This document shows, in pieces, positions 15,563-22,756 of a DNA stretch of 30,438 bases (the first letter of the stretch is position 1; each line of letters begins with the position of its first letter). Location: NCBI GenBank assembly GCA_023402175.1, contig JAEXCN010000142.1, positions 1 to 30,438 on the forward strand. Reading direction: 5' to 3'. Under the pieces are notes generated by a model. The model was not told the DNA's origin and did not search any database. It was given only the letters and a program-made list of their open reading frames with translations. A program made the position numbers and the translations under genes. The DNA comes from Pseudomonadota bacterium (GTDB taxonomy: Bacteria; Myxococcota_A; Polyangia; Polyangiales; Polyangiaceae).

Positions 15563-16570
15563 TCAGAACCTCCACGTCGCGTCGACGCGGCCGAGACCGG
15601 CGCTCACGGTCAGACGCCTGATTGCAGCGGCCTCTCTGTTCGGAGGCGAAGTCACGATGAGCGCGACGCCCGCGCCCACGCCGAGGACACCGACGCCGAG
15701 CAGGACCGGCGACAGCGTGCTCATCAGCTGGCCTCGGTCGACGGTGCTGCGAAGCTTCTCTGGACACGGCTGCGTCTCGTACAGCGGGCATCCCTCTTCG
15801 AGATCCGACAGCGCGCTCTGGCGGAGAAGGAACGTCACGCCGGATCCGACGAGCGCGGCTGCGCCGACGCCCGCGACGACCCAGCCGACCGTTCGCCGGG
15901 TCGAGTGATCTTCCGTCGAGACCTGCGCCTTCGGCTTCGGCGTGACCGTGAGGCGCATCGTGACGTGCGGGTTGTCGCCCGCCGAGACGGTGACGACCTG
16001 CTCGACCGGCTGCGCGTCGGCCATCTGCGCGCGGATGCGGTACGCGCCGGGATCGCGCTCGAGCGGCGTGCCCACGAGCGTCGTGCCGACGGATTCGCCG
16101 TTCACGAAGATCTCGACGCCGGTCTTCTCGTTGGCGAGCGCCTCGCCCTCCGGCGATTTCACGTAGACGTCGACGACGAACGTCGCGACCTTCGGCTTGA
16201 GCCGCGCGGCCGCTTCCTCCGCGTCCTTGTCCCATCCCTCGTATTTCTGATCGTTCGGCGCCGTGATGAGCGCGCGCTTGAGATCGAGCCACGCACGACG
16301 CGACGACGCAAAGTGCCCGAGCTGCTCTTCACACTCGGCGAGGTTACGGAGCGACCCGAGCCCTGCCGGGTAGATCTGCCAGGCCTTGCGAAAGAGCGGC
16401 GCCGCGCTCCCACAGTCGTTGGCGTTCCGGAGGTCACGCCCGCGCGCGAAGAGGTCCTTCGCATCCGACTCGGGCGAAGCCATCGCTGGCGGGGCAATCG
16501 CGAGTGCCGTGACGGCCATCGCGGCTGAAGCCGCGAACCGTCGCCAGCTCGGGGATGCAAGCGAAGTCAC
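15563..16570 (-). CDS. TPR/PEGA-domain membrane protein
   Basis: The 335-residue product has a signal peptide (cut near PPAMA-SPES, about residue 31) and TPR-like helices at about 32-110 (DAKDLFARGRDLRNANDCGS and GSLRNLAECEEQLGHFASSR). A PEGA-type beta domain follows at about 125-220 (VEIFVNGESVGTTLVGTPLE, then VTVSAGDNPHVTMRLTV). Two TM helices lie at about 232-255 and 285-310, and the end is a short basic/aromatic tail. Proteins of this layout often sit next to Ser/Thr kinases in myxobacteria, as here: it lies 104 bases after the kinase. GTG at 16570 is preferred; TTG at 16585 would add five residues. A possible -10 (TATGAT) ends six bases before the GTG. Probably an envelope scaffold or signalling partner. 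Confidence 0.82.
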   Translation of the reverse strand: MTSLASPSWRRFAASAAMAVTALAIAPPAMASPESDAKDLFARGRDLRNANDCGSAAPLFRKAWQIYPAGLGSLRNLAECEEQLGHFASSRRAWLDLKRALITAPNDQKYEGWDKDAEEAAARLKPKVATFVVDVYVKSPEGEALANEKTGVEIFVNGESVGTTLVGTPLERDPGAYRIRAQMADAQPVEQVVTVSAGDNPHVTMRLTVTPKPKAQVSTEDHSTRRTVGWVVAGVGAAALVGSGVTFLLRQSALSDLEEGCPLYETQPCPEKLRSTVDRGQLMSTLSPVLLGVGVLGVGAGVALIVTSPPNREAAAIRRLTVSAGLGRVDATWRF

Positions 16571-16576
16571 GTGCCG

Positions 16577-16604
16577 ATCATACAACGGAAAGGGATAGTA
16601 GTAA
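16577..16604 (-). promoter_or_regulatory. Possible promoter before the TPR/PEGA gene
   Basis: On the minus strand TTACTA and TATGAT are separated by 16 bases. The -10-like element ends six bases before the GTG at 16570, so transcription would begin at or next to the start codon. The match to consensus is moderate and short AT-rich hexamers occur by chance, so this is only a candidate. Confidence 0.25.
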
Positions 16605-16674
16605 GCCCCCGACCGCGACTCTCGTCGGCACTTGTCGCGAGCGACCGATCAGTCAGAGAGGATCGCGCGGCGCA

Positions 16675-18204
16675 TCAGAACACCTCGCCCTTGTTCACCG
16701 TCTTCGCGGTGGGCGGCGTCGGTGCGGGCGTGGGACGCGCCGGCGCGGGCGCTCCATTCGTCGCCGGCGATGTCACTGCAGCCGTCGTCTTCGCACCGCT
16801 CGGCGCTTTCGGCCGACCGGCCGCCTTCGCCGTCGTCGGCGGAGGTTGTGTGTCCGCAGGCGGCGTCGGCGCGGTCTCGACTGTCGCGATCGATGCGGGC
16901 GGCTCCGGGGACTCCGGCGTCGCCGCCGTCGTCGTCGCGATCGGGGTCGTCACCGTATCGACCGGCTGCGCGCTCGTCGTCTTCGTGCTCGACCGGCTGA
17001 ACGCCACGAAGCCGAGCGTACCGATCCCGAGCAGGCCGATGATCACCGCGATGGCGGCGAGCCACATCGTGCTTCCGCCGTTCCGGCGCGTGATCGCGGT
17101 CGGTCCACCGAGAGCGACGTTCTCGAAGTCGGGCGCAGAGCCTCGCACCGGGTACATCGGGTCGCTCGGCGGCGGCCGCGCGATGTTCGGTTGGCTCCCG
17201 AGATTCGGTTGGCTCCCGAGATTCGGATGGCTGCCGAGATCCGGCTGGCTCCCGAAATTCGGATTGCTCCCGCGTGCAACCTCGAGCCGGCGAGCGCTCA
17301 CGGGCGTGAGCGGCAGGCCGAGGGCAGCTTCGAGCTCCTCAGGCGTGACGAGCCGCTCGAACGCATCGGTGAGCTCAGCCGCGCTCGCGAAACGATCCTC
17401 GAGCTTCGGCGCGAACGCCCGCGCGAAGAACGCCTCGATCGCCGGCGGGAGATCGGGCCGACGCGTCAGCGCGGGAACGACGCGGAACGTGCAGATCGAG
17501 AGGAAGATGTCCTCGACGGTGTCGCCCTCGAACGGGATCTTTGCGGTGAGCGCCTCGTACGCGACGACCGCAAGCGCCCAGAGGTCGCAGCGATAATCGA
17601 GGGTCTCGAGGCCTCGCGCCTGCTCCGGGCTCATGTAGCTCGGCGTCCCGAGCACCATATCCTTGCTCGTCGCGAACGGCGAGCGCGTACGGAAAGGCTT
17701 CTTCGTGCGCGCGATGCCGAAGTCGAGGAGCTTCACGAGCAGCCGCCCGTCTTCGTCGCGGCCGAGCCACACGTTCGCGGGCTTGAGGTCCCGGTGGAAG
17801 ATGTCCTCTTCGTGCGCGAGCGAGAGCGCACGTGCGACCTGCGAGACGATCGCCGCGACGTCGGGCACACCGAGCGGACCGCGCCGCTTCGTCCTCTGCT
17901 CGAGCGATTCGCCCTCGAGCAGCTCCATCACGAGATATGCGAGACCGCTCTCTTCGCCGTGGTCGCTCACGGAGACGATGTGGCGCGTCTTCCGCGACAG
18001 CTTCGCGGCGATCTGGGCTTCGAGCTGGAAGCGACCCGCAGCGGTCTCGGCTTCGATGTCGTCCGTCGGCTCGACGAGCTTGATCGCGAACTGGCCGCCC
18101 AGCGTGTTGTGGTTCGCGAGCCAGACCTCTCCCATCGCCCCCTTGCCGAGGAGCCTCACGAGCTCGTACTTGCCTGCGATGACCTGCCCGACGTCGACGT
18201 TCAC
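16675..18204 (-). CDS. Transmembrane serine/threonine protein kinase
   Basis: The 509-residue product has a complete eukaryote-like kinase domain at about 13-275: glycine loop GKGAMGEVW (20-28), ATP-anchoring Lys42 in FAIKL, catalytic HRDLKPAN (Asp139), Mg-binding DFG (Asp161) and the activation segment GTPSYMSPEQARG. A linker contains a fivefold six-residue repeat (about 311-340, NLGSQP type). One TM helix follows (about 380-403, WLAAIAVIIGLLGIGTLGFVAF), then a Pro/Ala/Thr-rich extracytoplasmic tail with no PASTA domain. The GTG at 18204 is chosen because AGGA lies six bases upstream and MNVDVGQVIAGKYEL is the usual kinase N-terminus; a GTG at 18363 would add 53 residues of non-kinase sequence. 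Predicted active. It heads the group with the PEGA gene and the MopE-like triplet. Confidence 0.93.
   Translation of the reverse strand: MNVDVGQVIAGKYELVRLLGKGAMGEVWLANHNTLGGQFAIKLVEPTDDIEAETAAGRFQLEAQIAAKLSRKTRHIVSVSDHGEESGLAYLVMELLEGESLEQRTKRRGPLGVPDVAAIVSQVARALSLAHEEDIFHRDLKPANVWLGRDEDGRLLVKLLDFGIARTKKPFRTRSPFATSKDMVLGTPSYMSPEQARGLETLDYRCDLWALAVVAYEALTAKIPFEGDTVEDIFLSICTFRVVPALTRRPDLPPAIEAFFARAFAPKLEDRFASAAELTDAFERLVTPEELEAALGLPLTPVSARRLEVARGSNPNFGSQPDLGSHPNLGSQPNLGSQPNIARPPPSDPMYPVRGSAPDFENVALGGPTAITRRNGGSTMWLAAIAVIIGLLGIGTLGFVAFSRSSTKTTSAQPVDTVTTPIATTTAATPESPEPPASIATVETAPTPPADTQPPPTTAKAAGRPKAPSGAKTTAAVTSPATNGAPAPARPTPAPTPPTAKTVNKGEVF
17185..17274 (-). repeat. Five tandem 18-bp repeats inside the kinase gene
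   Basis: Five consecutive 18-base units of the type ATTCGGTTGGCTCCCGAG encode the repeated hexapeptide PNLGSQ/PDLGSH between the kinase domain and the TM helix. Units 1-3 are nearly identical and units 4-5 have drifted by a few bases each. The unit is a multiple of three, so copy-number change would keep the frame. Confidence 0.9.
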
Positions 18205-18611
18205 GTTCGATCCTGAAGAGCCCCCGCCCTCGGAGAGTACAGGAACGGTCCCTCGGATCGCGAGCCCGGCGGCGCGCCTCTCGATCGAGAGGGAGAGAGG
18301 AAGGACACCCACATAGATCGAGCCTTCGAGGATCGACGACGAGCACCAGGGCAGCGACGCCACTGGCGGGCGGAGTGTGGATTCGACGAAATCGGGCCGA
18401 AAACGCGTCGGGCGCCCGCGATCACAGAGCGCACATGCTCCTTCTTATTTTCGGGGATGCGGCGTCCGAGACACGCGATCTCGTGCCACGACCCAAGAGA
18501 GCAACTATGCGTGATTCAAAGTAATTTCGATTCGCAATGAGACTTCGAGCCCCATCCGAAGTGGCACAATTTCACCTGCTAACCAAAGCACCTTGAGCTA
18601 CGGTCTGTGAC
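18205..18611. other. Divergent intergenic region between kinase and XRE genes
   Basis: This 407-base gap holds the promoters of two divergent genes. The half near the kinase (18205-18434) has GC-rich, coding-like base use and contains a 77-codon open frame on the minus strand (18201-18434). That frame ends by overlapping the kinase start as GTGA and has AAGGAG just before its GTG. The half near the XRE gene (18435-18611) is clearly more AT-rich and contains an inverted repeat at 18542-18562. No confident gene is called. Confidence 0.5.
18542..18562. promoter_or_regulatory. Inverted repeat upstream of the XRE gene, possible operator
   Basis: ACTTCG and CGAAGT are separated by nine bases, in an AT-richer region about 50 bases before the XRE start. 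Position and symmetry fit an operator for a dimeric XRE regulator acting on its own promoter. No matching second site was found by eye, so this is tentative. Confidence 0.3.
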
Positions 18612-18959
18612 GTGGGCCAAGAGAGCGGGCGTAGACCCAAGTTCGATCTGGACCAGCGTGAACCGCGCGGGTCAAGCGACGATCAGGACGAGCATCGCTC
18701 GTTCAACGTCATGGTGGGGGAAGCTATCCGGCGATCTCGTCAAGAGCATGGCTGGACCCAGGCCTTCCTGGCAGAGCAAGCGGGGCTGTCCCCGAACTAC
18801 ATCGCACGTCTCGAGCGTGGTGAGCTCGGACCTTCGCTGTTCGTCGCCAATCGCATCTGCGGTGCGCTCGCGATCGAGCTCGAGGCGCTCGTCACTCCAG
18901 GGACAGGCGTCGCGCAGACGCGAAAGACGACGACGAAACGTCGTGCGTTGACGGGCTGA
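18612..18959 (+). CDS. XRE-family helix-turn-helix regulator
   Basis: The 115-residue product has a charged N-terminal extension (1-32), then a single HTH_XRE domain at about 33-95. Its recognisable parts are GEAIRRSRQEHGWTQAFLAE, AGLSPNYIARLERGELGPSL and IELEALV. A basic tail (TRKTTTKRRA) follows. It would bind DNA as a dimer. Two starts are possible: GTG at 18612 or ATG at 18711, which would leave an 82-residue protein made almost only of the HTH domain; neither has a strong ribosome site. It is divergent from the kinase gene and convergent with a propeller-lipoprotein gene only 23 bases away. It may regulate itself and the kinase group; this is inferred from position. Confidence 0.88.
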   Translation: MGQESGRRPKFDLDQREPRGSSDDQDEHRSFNVMVGEAIRRSRQEHGWTQAFLAEQAGLSPNYIARLERGELGPSLFVANRICGALAIELEALVTPGTGVAQTRKTTTKRRALTG

Positions 18960-18982
18960 CCAGCGCTCGTGGCGCACGCCGC

Positions 18983-20092
18983 TCAGGGCGCGAGCGTTCC
19001 AGGTATCGCGTCCGCCGCGAAGCGTGCGACGACGCCGCCGCGTTTCGCTCCCGCCTTCGGTGTCGCCGCGAACTGACCGCCGGCTCCCCAGAACGCGCCG
19101 GACGGATCGGCCCACGCGCCGTGCAGATCGGTGTACGGCTCCGATCCGAAGTCGCTCACCCAGGCGCCGCCCTCGCGTCGAAGCTTGAGGCTTCCGCCAC
19201 CGACCACGACGGCGCGGCCAGCGTGGCACGACACGCCGTTCACGTCGTTGAGTAGCAGCATCGGATCGATCTCCGCGCGCTTCCACGCGGTGCCGTCCGA
19301 CACGAGCAGATCGCGCCCACCCACCGCGTAGATCTCGTTCGGCCCGCAGCCAGCGACGGTCGTCAGGCGTCCGGTCGCGATGCTCTCGCCTTCGCGCTTC
19401 CACGCGCCCGCGGTCTTGTGCCAGATGACGCCCGCTTCGCCGACGACGTAGATGTCGCTCGGGCTCGAGCCCCAGACCTTGAAGAGCGCCACCTTGTTCG
19501 CGGCGGGCAGCGTCTCGGGCTTCCAGCTCGAGCCATCCCAGTGCAACACGACGTCATTCGACGCGTTCGGCTGATCGGGCGTTCCTCCGACTGCCCACGC
19601 ATCATCCGGAGCCGCGGCCCACACTCCGTAAAGCGTCGCGTCGGTGCCGGACGGCACCTCCGTGAACGAGGTCCCGTCCCAGTGCGTGATGCGGCCCTTC
19701 TCTCCGACGAGCCACACGTCCGATGCGCTCGTGCCGTGAACCCACCAGAACGTCTCGGCCTTACCGGGATAGAGGCGATGCCATGTCGTCCCATCGAAGC
19801 GAACGACGAGCGCGTCGAAGCCGTTGCCGAGCGCGCCGCCTACGGCCCAGACGTCGCGCTCCGACGTTCCCCAGACCGCGAGCAGCGTTCCGTCGAGACC
19901 GTCGAGCACCGTGCGCCAGTGCGCGCCGCCTTCCGTCGCGGCCTCGACGCTCGCTTCGGCTTCGTGCGCGCCTCCGTCGTTCGGGGATGTCGATGGAGAA
20001 TCGCCGTCGCATGCGGCGACGAACATCGCGCTCGTGACCATCAGCACGCCCGCGCTGGCGCCTGCCATCGCTGCGATCGAACGTTTGCTCAT
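18983..20092 (-). CDS. Seven-repeat 'WG/DVWAVG' propeller lipoprotein
   Basis: The 369-residue product has a signal peptide with lipobox VAAC (Cys28) followed by Asp at +2, an Asp/Ala/Glu linker, and about seven propeller repeats. Examples are LLAVWGTSERDVWAVG, FWWVHGTSASDVWLVG, LYGVWAAAPDDAWAVG and LFKVWGSSPSDIYVVG. It is a distant paralogue of the two propellers at 5727-8215 but belongs to a different operon. Its ATG overlaps the stop of the preceding lipoprotein gene as ATGA. Asp at +2 would mean inner-membrane retention by the E. coli rule, which may not hold in myxobacteria. Ligand unknown. Confidence 0.86.
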   Translation of the reverse strand: MSKRSIAAMAGASAGVLMVTSAMFVAACDGDSPSTSPNDGGAHEAEASVEAATEGGAHWRTVLDGLDGTLLAVWGTSERDVWAVGGALGNGFDALVVRFDGTTWHRLYPGKAETFWWVHGTSASDVWLVGEKGRITHWDGTSFTEVPSGTDATLYGVWAAAPDDAWAVGGTPDQPNASNDVVLHWDGSSWKPETLPAANKVALFKVWGSSPSDIYVVGEAGVIWHKTAGAWKREGESIATGRLTTVAGCGPNEIYAVGGRDLLVSDGTAWKRAEIDPMLLLNDVNGVSCHAGRAVVVGGGSLKLRREGGAWVSDFGSEPYTDLHGAWADPSGAFWGAGGQFAATPKAGAKRGGVVARFAADAIPGTLAP

Positions 20093-20796
20093 GGCGTCGC
20101 CGCGTCCACGCCGGCGTCCTCGCCGCAGGTCTCACCGAGCACGTAACCCTTCCTGCACAGGCATCGGCACGCGGTCTGTTTCTCTCCGGGCTCGGCGCAC
20201 CGCGGGACGATGGTGATCTTCTTCGTGATCGTCTTTTTCAAGCGGTCTGTGATCACGACCTCGAGCTCGAACTCGTGATCGAAGATGTCCTGGTCGGCCC
20301 ACTGGTTCGGGCAGAGCGGGATGTTCGAGTAGTCGCCGATCTCTGCCGAGTCCTCGATGTTCGTCGTCGTCCCGCGCCCGGTCGTCCCCCATCCGTCAGG
20401 CTCACGACGCAGGTTGACGGTCCGACCGTCGAGGCGGAGCTGCTTCGTCGTCGGATCGCGGAGCGCGCCGACGATCTGCATCGCGCAGCCGTCGACGTTC
20501 AGTGCGCGCACGCCGACGAACGACACGCGACCTCCCTGCGGAGGGAAGAGGACGGCGAGATCGTCTCCGTCGTTCAGCGGCACGTCGGTCCCGTCTGCGC
20601 GGAGCGCGCGGAGCTCGATGACCGCTTCCTGGCTCGGATCGCCGAGGTAGCCCGTCGGGCAGACGCTCGTGATCGGTGCATCGCTCCCGGCCTCGCTGAC
20701 GGGCGGAAGTGGCGCCCGCACGGGATCATCCGGACACCCGCCGATCACGAGCGGGATCGGCAGGAGAGCGGAGACGATGAGAGCGCGCCGTATCAC
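20089..20796 (-). CDS. Small lipoprotein with Cys-rich C-terminus
   Basis: The 235-residue product begins with a short signal peptide and a good lipobox (IGGC, Cys21). The middle is beta-rich and matches nothing I recognise (VIELRALRADGTDVPL, VSFVGVRALNVDGCAMQIVG). The end has a Cys cluster, PRCAEPGEKQTACRCLCRKG followed by CGEDAG, which could form a disulphide knot. The GTG start opens the signal peptide directly but has no clear ribosome site. It lies 18 bases after the copper-monooxygenase-like gene and is coupled to the propeller gene by ATGA, so the three probably work together. Function unknown. Confidence 0.8.
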   Translation of the reverse strand: MIRRALIVSALLPIPLVIGGCPDDPVRAPLPPVSEAGSDAPITSVCPTGYLGDPSQEAVIELRALRADGTDVPLNDGDDLAVLFPPQGGRVSFVGVRALNVDGCAMQIVGALRDPTTKQLRLDGRTVNLRREPDGWGTTGRGTTTNIEDSAEIGDYSNIPLCPNQWADQDIFDHEFELEVVITDRLKKTITKKITIVPRCAEPGEKQTACRCLCRKGYVLGETCGEDAGVDAATP

Positions 20797-20814
20797 GAAC
20801 GATGGAGACGATGA

Positions 20815-21903
20815 CTAGTTGCAGAACACGTCGCCGGCAGGTTGCTGGGGCCAGTAGTAGATGAAGGCGTTGCAGTGCTCGTTCTTCTCGACGATCGGGC
20901 CGAACGTGTAGCAGCAGTCCTTCTCGGTGCTCTTGTCCGCGTCGTCGAGCGCCCTGCAGCCGCCGATCTCGTCGGAGGGCGGCAGCCACTGGTAGCCGCA
21001 CGAGAAGTACACGCCGCTTCCGGGCTGAACCTTCACGTCGAGCTCCGGTGAACGGAGCATGGGCGGCTCGTCCCACGCCTCGGAGCGGTAGAAGCGCGCG
21101 CTATCGGCGGGCTTCGCGACCGAGACGCCGTCCCACGTGTACATGTCGAACGTCTTGCCGCGGCCGTGGAAGTGTCCGTTTGCGCCGATGATGTTCACCG
21201 GCTCCGTCGTGTTCTTGAACTGGCAGGTGCCGGCAAACTCCGGGGTCGGGTTGCTCTTGCAGACGCGGATCGACTGCTTCGTCGCGAAGAGCGTGCCCAT
21301 CTTGTGCACGACCTTTTCCTTCGGGATCGTGAACCAGTTGATCGCGACCTCCGCGTCGTCGGGCGTCTTCTGCGAGCTCGCGTTGACGTAGTGGGTCTGG
21401 AGCATGATCCACTCGTCGGGCTCGAAGACGTTCGCCACACCTTCCGGGAACGTCCAGTCGACCTCGCCGTCCTGCTGCGTGTTCGCGACGAGCGGCCAGT
21501 CCGCCCAGTTCGGGCTCTTGAAGCACTCACCCTGTCCGTTGAGACCACGTGAGACGGAGCCCGCGTTCGGATCGAGGCCCTTGATGGACCTCACGCGAAA
21601 GAGGTTCATGTGGTGCGAGCCGGCGCGCTGCACCATCTGGATGCGGTGGAGATTGACGGCCTCGTTCTCCGGAAGCCCACCCGCCTTCGCGAGGTCGCGG
21701 ATCTTGAAGAAGTAGCAATCCTGCACTTCTTCGCCGGCGTTGACCTGGAAGAGCGGCGTCCGGAACTGGAACCCTTGCCCCGCGAGCGGCGCCTGGAGCG
21801 TCGACGGATCGAGCAGGTCGCGCGTCTCGGGCTCGCCGGGGCATCCGACGAGCGTGAGGAGCAGAGCAGGCAACGCGACGAGACTGGCTGCGAGGCGGTT
21901 CAT
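20815..21903 (-). CDS. Copper type II (PHM-like) monooxygenase-related lipoprotein
   Basis: The 362-residue product has lipobox LVGC (Cys21). The mature part carries the metal-site pattern of peptidylglycine/dopamine monooxygenases in the right order: HHM at 97-99 and LQTHY with His171 (CuH-type ligands), then GHFH at 244-247 (His244 and His246, CuM-type). In animal enzymes the last CuM ligand is the Met of a DEMCN segment; the matching segment here reads NEHCNAFIYYW, with His343 in that place. Cys330/331 and Cys344 fit the disulphide near it. The known family hydroxylates C-H bonds with ascorbate and O2; with the altered ligand, activity is uncertain, and copper or other metal binding is the safer call. 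The start opens the signal peptide; it is the first gene of a three-gene set. Confidence 0.82.
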   Translation of the reverse strand: MNRLAASLVALPALLLTLVGCPGEPETRDLLDPSTLQAPLAGQGFQFRTPLFQVNAGEEVQDCYFFKIRDLAKAGGLPENEAVNLHRIQMVQRAGSHHMNLFRVRSIKGLDPNAGSVSRGLNGQGECFKSPNWADWPLVANTQQDGEVDWTFPEGVANVFEPDEWIMLQTHYVNASSQKTPDDAEVAINWFTIPKEKVVHKMGTLFATKQSIRVCKSNPTPEFAGTCQFKNTTEPVNIIGANGHFHGRGKTFDMYTWDGVSVAKPADSARFYRSEAWDEPPMLRSPELDVKVQPGSGVYFSCGYQWLPPSDEIGGCRALDDADKSTEKDCCYTFGPIVEKNEHCNAFIYYWPQQPAGDVFCN

Positions 21904-22098
21904 CCGGAGACCCCCGGTATCGGAAGGAGAGTAGCGGACCGTGGCGGTCCGGGCGCCCAGACGAGAGCAGCGAATGTGCCATCTCGCGCGGACCCCGGAA
22001 CCGCTGGAAAACAAGGCTTTTAGGCCGCCGCCGGGCAGGCCGACCCGGACATCACCGTCATGGTTCACGAGGTGGCACAGGCTGGCCCGCTCCGGCTT

Positions 22099-22713
22099 TC
22101 AGGTCCTCGCGTACCAGGCCCGCACCGCCGGGTGCGCGTCGACCGCATCGTGCACGCGATTGAGCTTTCGGTAATCGGCAAACACGTTCGACGGAATGTG
22201 GTCGAGCGCGCCACTCTTCAGCCAGCGGACGATCATCAGGATCTTCACGTCGACGACGTGGACGCTCGATCCCGCGAAGAACGGACCGTCCTCGGAGATC
22301 TGACGCTCCGCGAACGCTGCCCACGCCGGGATGTAGGTCGCGGCGAGCTCCTCGCGGGCGCGCTTCTTCTGGTCCGCATCCGTCATGCGCAGCGTAGCCC
22401 CGAGCTGCGCCCGGAGATCCTCGATGTGGTGCATGACGGCCTCGTGACGCGCCGCCGCGAAGTCGTCCTTCGGATGAAGCCCGTGACGCCGGCCGATGAG
22501 CGTCAGGATCGCGTTCGTCTGAGCGAGCGGCGGCTGACCGGGGACCTCGAAGTAGGGCACGGCCCCGAACGGTGAGGTCGGCTTCTTCGCGACCCACTCT
22601 TCGCGCTTCAAACGTACGTCCTCGAACTCGACGCCTGCGAGTTGGAGCGCAAGGCGGCACTCCTCGCCCCGACTGACGGGCGCATCGAAATAGACCAGCT
22701 TCGGCTTGCTCAT
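22099..22713 (-). CDS. Glutathione S-transferase family protein
   Basis: The 204-residue product has the usual two-domain layout and length. A thioredoxin-fold N-terminal domain (about 4-80) has KLVYFDAPVSRGEECRLALQ, the proline loop FGAVPYFE and the glutathione-binding QTNAIL. A helical C-terminal domain (about 88-204) ends in KLNRVHDAVDAHPAVRAWY. Tyr8 sits where sigma-class enzymes keep their catalytic tyrosine. There is no signal peptide, so it acts in the cytoplasm, unlike its neighbours. It starts 43 bases after the Ig-like lipoprotein gene and may be co-transcribed with it. Role: conjugating glutathione to electrophiles, or an isomerase-type reaction; the substrate is not readable. Confidence 0.93.
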   Translation of the reverse strand: MSKPKLVYFDAPVSRGEECRLALQLAGVEFEDVRLKREEWVAKKPTSPFGAVPYFEVPGQPPLAQTNAILTLIGRRHGLHPKDDFAAARHEAVMHHIEDLRAQLGATLRMTDADQKKRAREELAATYIPAWAAFAERQISEDGPFFAGSSVHVVDVKILMIVRWLKSGALDHIPSNVFADYRKLNRVHDAVDAHPAVRAWYART

Positions 22714-22756
22714 GGACCGCGACGCTAGGCCGGCGCGCGCCCGGCGTCCACGCGCG

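Noticed and set aside
16555..18216. Long plus-strand open frame opposite the kinase gene, and similar long antisense frames (5691-7085, 6800-8461, 25844-27823)
   Set aside because: GC-rich DNA rarely has stops in antisense frames. These products are Arg-rich, lack domains, and lie opposite genes with clear domains.
18562..18580. Sigma-54 type promoter suggested by TGGCAC upstream of the XRE gene
   Set aside because: The GC element expected about ten bases after GG is absent (CC instead), so the -24/-12 pattern fails.
22031..22048. CCGGG-N8-CCCGG hairpin after the GST gene as a terminator
   Set aside because: Short stem, and the nearest T-rich stretch is more than ten bases away.
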